From an uncultured Clostridia bacterium (GTDB lineage: Bacteria; Bacillota; Clostridia; TANB77; CAG-508): a stretch of 64,000 bases of DNA. The notes beneath the pieces were generated by a model. The model worked only from the letters and a program-made list of their open reading frames with translations, ran no database searches and was not told the origin of the DNA. The stretch lies in assembly GCA_934155265.1 (NCBI GenBank), contig CAKPGU010000009.1, forward strand, positions 10,702-74,701, written 5' to 3'. Positions 60,132 to 64,000 of the stretch are shown here, in pieces (position 1 is the first letter of the stretch; each line of letters starts with the position of its first letter). Made by a program: the position numbers and the translations under genes.

Positions 60132-60962
60132 AAAATATGCATTTAATAAATCACATGCTGCATGTTATGCAGTTGTGGCATATAGAACAGCATATTTAAA
60201 AGCCTATTATCCTGCTGAATTTATGGCATCAATGTTAAATAGTTATTTAGGAAATTTAGACAAAGTTCCTGATTATATAGATGAATGCAAGAAACTTGGA
60301 ATCGAAATATTGAAACCAGAAATAAATAAAAGTTATTCAAGATTTACAGTTAAATCAGGTAAAATACGTTTTGGGTTAGGAAGTATTAAAAATGTTGGAT
60401 TACAACCAGTTGCTAATATTATAAAAGAAAGAGATGCAAATGGACCTTTTACAAGTTTCACAGATTTTTGTGAAAGAATGGCAGGAGAAGCTGTAAATAA
60501 AAAATGTATCGAAAGTTTAATAAAAGCTGGAACATTTGGAGAATTTCCAGAAACAAGAGCAACACTACTTGCTTCATTTGAGACTATAATAGATACGATT
60601 CAATCTTATAACAAGAAAGGCATGGATGGACAAGTATCAATGTTTGATTTAGGAAGTTCATCAGAATTATCATCAGAAACGGAAAATAATTTACAAGAAA
60701 TTAAATACAATTTCTCAGAGCAACCGGAATTGAACGAAAAAGAACTATTATCAATGGAAAAAGAGATGCTTGGAATTTATGTGTTTCAGGTCATCCGTTA
60801 CAAAAAATAAGAGAGCAAATAATAGCAAGTACAAATATATCATCTATGCAAATGAAAGAGATTGATGAAATAAACAGCATAGGACCTGATGGAGAAAACT
60901 CAGATGTAAGAGTGAAAGAAGTTGCAAAGTTTACTGATGGACAAGAAGTTAGAATTGCAGGG
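60132..60962 (+). pseudogene. dnaE internal fragment (duplicate of 55955-56783)
   Basis: Nearly identical to the dnaE segment encoding about residues 747-1023. It lacks the catalytic core and the C-terminal domain. A 2-bp insertion (GT near 60782) shifts the frame inside GIYVSGHPLQKI, giving GIYVFQVIRYKK and a stop at 60810; the reading resumes in another frame as MQMKEIDEINSIGPDGEN until it runs into an ACCGGGTACA repeat after RIAG. It has no start region of its own. It is decayed debris of a tandem duplication. Confidence 0.9.
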
Positions 60963-61022
60963 CAAAAATGTACCGGGTACAAAATTGCCCAAGGGAAAAA
61001 ATGTACCCGGTACAAAATGTCC
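60962..61022. repeat. ACCGGGTACA repeat pair at the dnaE-fragment/ATPase junction
   Basis: TGTACCGGGTACAAAAT and TGTACCCGGTACAAAAT units separated by TGCCCAAGGGAA, directly joining the end of the dnaE fragment to the ATPase stop codon. The arrangement mirrors the repeat at 57244, where the other gene of the pair is the damaged one. Confidence 0.8.
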
Positions 61023-61024
61023 GC

Positions 61025-63637
61025 TTAAATCCATTCACCATATTTTTTAATATAAATTTTCTTAGCGAAAATAGCAACAAAACAATATAAAATTGGAACA
61101 CCAATAATAATTGAATAGTATTTTAGACTAAGAGCAGTTAGTCCAATAGCAGTACCTATAAATGTAAATGGTATAATCATAGCAATAATACTTAATAAAA
61201 TAGAAGATACGTATACAGCAGTTGATGCATGACTTTGTTTAAAAGGTATTTTTGCTGTTCTAATAATATGCATACCAAGCAAGTTAGAAACTACACTGTA
61301 AGAAAACCATATTGTTTGGAATACTGCAGCTTCATGTATATGAAAAGTATACCATACTAAGACAAATACTATTAGGTCAAAACATGAACTTAAAGGCCCC
61401 ATAAATAGCATAAAGTTTTTCAAACTTTTTACATTAAATTGTTTTGGCTTATTCAAATATTCTTCATCAACATTATCTAAAGGCAAGGTCAATTGACCAA
61501 AATCATATAACAATCCTTCAACTAAAAGTTGAATTGGTGTTTCTGGTAAAAATGGTAAAAGTACACTTGCGATAATAACAGACATTACCTCTCCAAAATT
61601 GAAACTTGCAGCAAGTTTAATATATTTCATTAAATTTGCATAAGTATGACGACCTTCTTTTACACCATCAAGTAAAACGTGTAAATCTTTTTCAAGTAAG
61701 ATTATATCTGCTGATTCTTTTGCAATATCAACAGCTGTATCGACTGAAATTCCAACATCAGAATTTATAAGTGATGGGCTATCATTTATTCCATCTCCCA
61801 TATATCCAACTACATGTCCATCATCTCTTAATAACCTAACAATACGAGCTTTTTGGATAGGAGAAAGTTTTGCAAATATATTTGTTTTTTTCAAAAGTCT
61901 TTTTACACCTAAATCAGCAAGTTTATCTATTTGTGCACCTGTAACTATTTTTCTTGATTTAATTCCAACTTTGTCACATACACATTTTGTAACTTCAACA
62001 TTATCACCAGTTAAAACAATAACTCTAATTCCGTTTTTTCCAAGTTTTTCAATAGAAGATTTTGCAGATTCTTTTGGTGGGTCAAGGAAGCCAATAAATC
62101 CCATAAGAACCATGTTCTTCTCGTCAGAAACTCCAAATCCTGATGTTTTATCTAAGTCATTTTTCTGACATACAGCAACAACACGAAGTCCTTGTTTATT
62201 TAAGTCTTTTGCAATTTTTTTGATATTTTCTTTAATTGTATTTGTAATAGGAGAAACTGAACCTTGGAAATCTACAAGTGTAGAAATACTTAAAATTTCT
62301 TCTACTGCACCTTTAGTAATTAATTGTGTTTTTGTTCCATCATTTACAACAACTGAAAGTCTACGTCTTGAAAAATCAAAAGGAACTTCATCAATTTTTG
62401 TATACTTAGTTGAAAGTTCATCTAATCCATGTTCAGTAGCACGATTTATAACAGCCTCGTCAATGTTGCTACGTAATCCAGTTTGAAAATAAGCATTTAA
62501 AAATGCATGTTTTAAAACTCTAAAATCTTCATTCCCCATAGCATCAAGATATTTTTCAAGAACTATTTTATCTTCTGTTAAAGTACCAGTTTTATCTGTA
62601 CATAAAATATTCATTGCCCCGAAACTTTGAATAGAATCAAGTTTTTTTACGATAGTTTTCTTTTTAGACATTCGTAATGCGCCTCTTGATAAAGTACTAG
62701 ACAAAATTACAGGTAGTAGAAGTGGTGTAATACATATTGCAATTGCAACTGCAAATGTGAAAGATACGATAATATTATGTTTCCATACATTTAATAAAAA
62801 TACGATTGGTATTAAAATCAACATGAATTTGATTAGCAATTTACTGATATTTTCAACTCCTTTTTGAAAAGCTGTTTTAGGTTTTCCTGTTGTTAAAGTA
62901 CGAGCAACTTTTCCAAAATAAGTATTATCAGCAGTTAGAACAACAATGCCTTTAGCTGAACCACTTATAACATTTGTACCCATAAAACAAATTGTATCTA
63001 TATCTGAAAGACTATCAATTTCTTCATCAATAGGCAATTCAGTATTTTCTATTTTTTTAATTGCATCAGATTCACCAGTAAGAGTTGATTGACCAACATA
63101 TAAGTCCTTTGATTCAATTACTCTAATATCAGCTGGAATCATATCACCTGCTGAAAGAATAACTGTATCACCTAAAACTAAGTCTTTAAAAGGAATCTTT
63201 ACTTTTTTACCATTTCTAATAACTGTTGCAGTAGTAGAAACTAATTCTTTTAGAGCTTCTGCAGCTAGGTTTGAGCGATATTCAGAAAAGAAATCTAAAA
63301 AAGTACTAATAGCAACTAAAACCAGAATAACAATAATATTTGCGTAATTAGGGTCTTCTGCAAGATATACATCAGTGTAGCACAGAACTAATGCAATTCC
63401 TAATAGAATACTGTTAAATGGTGTAATTAAACTTCTTAATAAGTAATGATACCATTTTTTTGGTTTAGACTGAGTTACTTCATTATATCCATATGTATGT
63501 ATTTTTTGAGTAACATCATCATCAGATAAACCTTTTTCTTTAACTTTAAATTCTGAAATGAATTCTTCTTTTGGTGTTTTACATAGATGACCATAAATTT
63601 TATCTATGTCAACATCATCTTTTTTGTCTTTTGCCAT
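61025..63637 (-). CDS. mgtA: MgtA-type Mg2+-translocating P-type ATPase
   Basis: An 870-residue membrane pump. The ATG giving MAKDKKDDVD is chosen because GGGAGGT lies 7 bases upstream. The N-domain has an IYGHLCKTPKEEFISEF start; then the first membrane helices (TPFNSILLGIALVL), actuator TLTGESDAI, PLLLPVILSSTLSRGALRMSKKKTIVKKLDSIQSFGAMN leading to the phosphorylated Asp in CTDKTGTLTED (about residue 346), EVPFDFSRRRLSVVV in the nucleotide domain, YMGDGINDSPSL (about 612) and the last membrane helices. The FGAMN-ILCTDKTGTLTxDKI block and the FDFSRRR motif mark the MgtA branch. It is complete and is the working copy. Confidence 0.94.
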   Translation of the reverse strand: MAKDKKDDVDIDKIYGHLCKTPKEEFISEFKVKEKGLSDDDVTQKIHTYGYNEVTQSKPKKWYHYLLRSLITPFNSILLGIALVLCYTDVYLAEDPNYANIIVILVLVAISTFLDFFSEYRSNLAAEALKELVSTTATVIRNGKKVKIPFKDLVLGDTVILSAGDMIPADIRVIESKDLYVGQSTLTGESDAIKKIENTELPIDEEIDSLSDIDTICFMGTNVISGSAKGIVVLTADNTYFGKVARTLTTGKPKTAFQKGVENISKLLIKFMLILIPIVFLLNVWKHNIIVSFTFAVAIAICITPLLLPVILSSTLSRGALRMSKKKTIVKKLDSIQSFGAMNILCTDKTGTLTEDKIVLEKYLDAMGNEDFRVLKHAFLNAYFQTGLRSNIDEAVINRATEHGLDELSTKYTKIDEVPFDFSRRRLSVVVNDGTKTQLITKGAVEEILSISTLVDFQGSVSPITNTIKENIKKIAKDLNKQGLRVVAVCQKNDLDKTSGFGVSDEKNMVLMGFIGFLDPPKESAKSSIEKLGKNGIRVIVLTGDNVEVTKCVCDKVGIKSRKIVTGAQIDKLADLGVKRLLKKTNIFAKLSPIQKARIVRLLRDDGHVVGYMGDGINDSPSLINSDVGISVDTAVDIAKESADIILLEKDLHVLLDGVKEGRHTYANLMKYIKLAASFNFGEVMSVIIASVLLPFLPETPIQLLVEGLLYDFGQLTLPLDNVDEEYLNKPKQFNVKSLKNFMLFMGPLSSCFDLIVFVLVWYTFHIHEAAVFQTIWFSYSVVSNLLGMHIIRTAKIPFKQSHASTAVYVSSILLSIIAMIIPFTFIGTAIGLTALSLKYYSIIIGVPILYCFVAIFAKKIYIKKYGEWI

Positions 63638-63774
63638 TTTTATTACCTCCCTTTTGAGCATATAGCTTAATCTCTTAGTTCAAGTTTGCTATATCTCTTT
63701 TTTTTATTATATCTTTTTTTGTTTATTTTAAACATAACTATAATAGCACTATTAATTTAAAAATGCAATGTTAA

Positions 63775-63930
63775 TTTTGAACCGGGTACATTTTTTACTT
63801 TTTTAAAAAAGGGGACACATCTTGTATAGCCAAAAATCGCATTATTGATGGATTCTTAAAAAATATGTAAAAAAAGAACCGGTCCCAATTTGCAAAATAG
63901 CAAAAAAAGAACTGTCCCCTTTTTATAGGT
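63775..63930. repeat. Cluster of ACCGGGTACA and GGGGACA-type repeats
   Basis: A single ACCGGGTACATTTTTT arm, then GGGGACACATCTTGTATAG (as at 39171), a GAACCGGTCCCAATT unit and an inverted AAAAAAGAACTGTCCCC unit. The last 340 bp of the window otherwise hold only the ATPase upstream region and no gene. Confidence 0.7.
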
Positions 63931-64000
63931 TTACAATAGATATGTCACACTAAAGAATAAAAAAAGGAAATACCAATATGATATAATGTTTTTACCACAA

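Noticed and set aside
60846..61028. Short open reading frame starting MQMKEIDEIN
   Set aside because: It is the frame-shifted continuation of the dnaE fragment running into a repeat, not a gene.

Overview
The window is AT-rich DNA using the standard code, with strong Shine-Dalgarno sites and frequent TTG starts. The visible families (SipW-type signal peptidases, TasA/camelysin-like secreted proteins, a YqeG phosphatase, GatB/YqeY, an Rsm22-like methylase, Firmicute-type 6S RNA, RNase P RNA) point to a low-GC Bacillota, most likely an uncultured Clostridia. No rRNA, tRNA, insertion sequence, phage or CRISPR array was seen.

Region 1 (1-35.5 kb) is one large surface-biogenesis island built from duplicated modules. 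Each of two copies holds: a conserved unknown protein (1-621; 15828-16826), a membrane-anchored McrB-like AAA+ ATPase (645-2322, frameshifted; 16840-18363), its partner protein (2422-3543; 18388-19524), ER/SipW-type signal peptidases, several small secreted proteins with SipW-cognate signal peptides (T/AYAxF/W/Y), a coiled-coil protein (5092-6714; 23927-25489), a type II membrane-anchored protein (9122-9901; 21518-22246) and a larger secreted protein that may be the major subunit (9967-11190; 22429-23496). Between the copies lies a smaller module with one signal peptidase, one signal peptidase homologue that has lost its catalytic residues, and three secreted proteins. Copy B continues into a 2906-residue surface protein followed by an active and a second catalytically dead signal peptidase homologue. 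The inferred job is assembly of TasA-like fibres or a surface coat, with a cytosolic AAA+ machine tethered to the membrane. This combination matches no system I know by name and is the main candidate for an undescribed system. Near-consensus sigma-A promoters, preceded by TTACA motifs spaced 11 bp apart, drive the 9122 and 22429 genes.

Region 2 (35.5-50 kb) is ordinary chromosome: a YwaF-like membrane protein, DNA polymerase I, a lytic transglycosylase, YqeG, a prepilin peptidase, an M24 peptidase, RNase P RNA, an RluA pseudouridine synthase, an FAD dehydrogenase, an Rsm22-like methylase, an FGE-like protein, GatB/YqeY, an RdgB-type nucleotidase and a 6S RNA.

Region 3 (50.4-64 kb) holds a flotillin, two unknown proteins, dnaE and a MgtA-type Mg2+ ATPase. 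Part of dnaE and the ATPase have been tandemly duplicated. The first ATPase copy has lost its 3' end and the second dnaE copy is a fragment; both deletions end at copies of an intergenic repeat.

Three families of short palindromic repeats run through the window: a 35-bp unit (GGGGTGTCCCC plus TGGTAA..TTACCA), an ACCGGGTACA hairpin and a GGGGACGGTTCTTTTTT element. They act as or replace terminators, form arrays, and in several genes supply the last codons of the protein.
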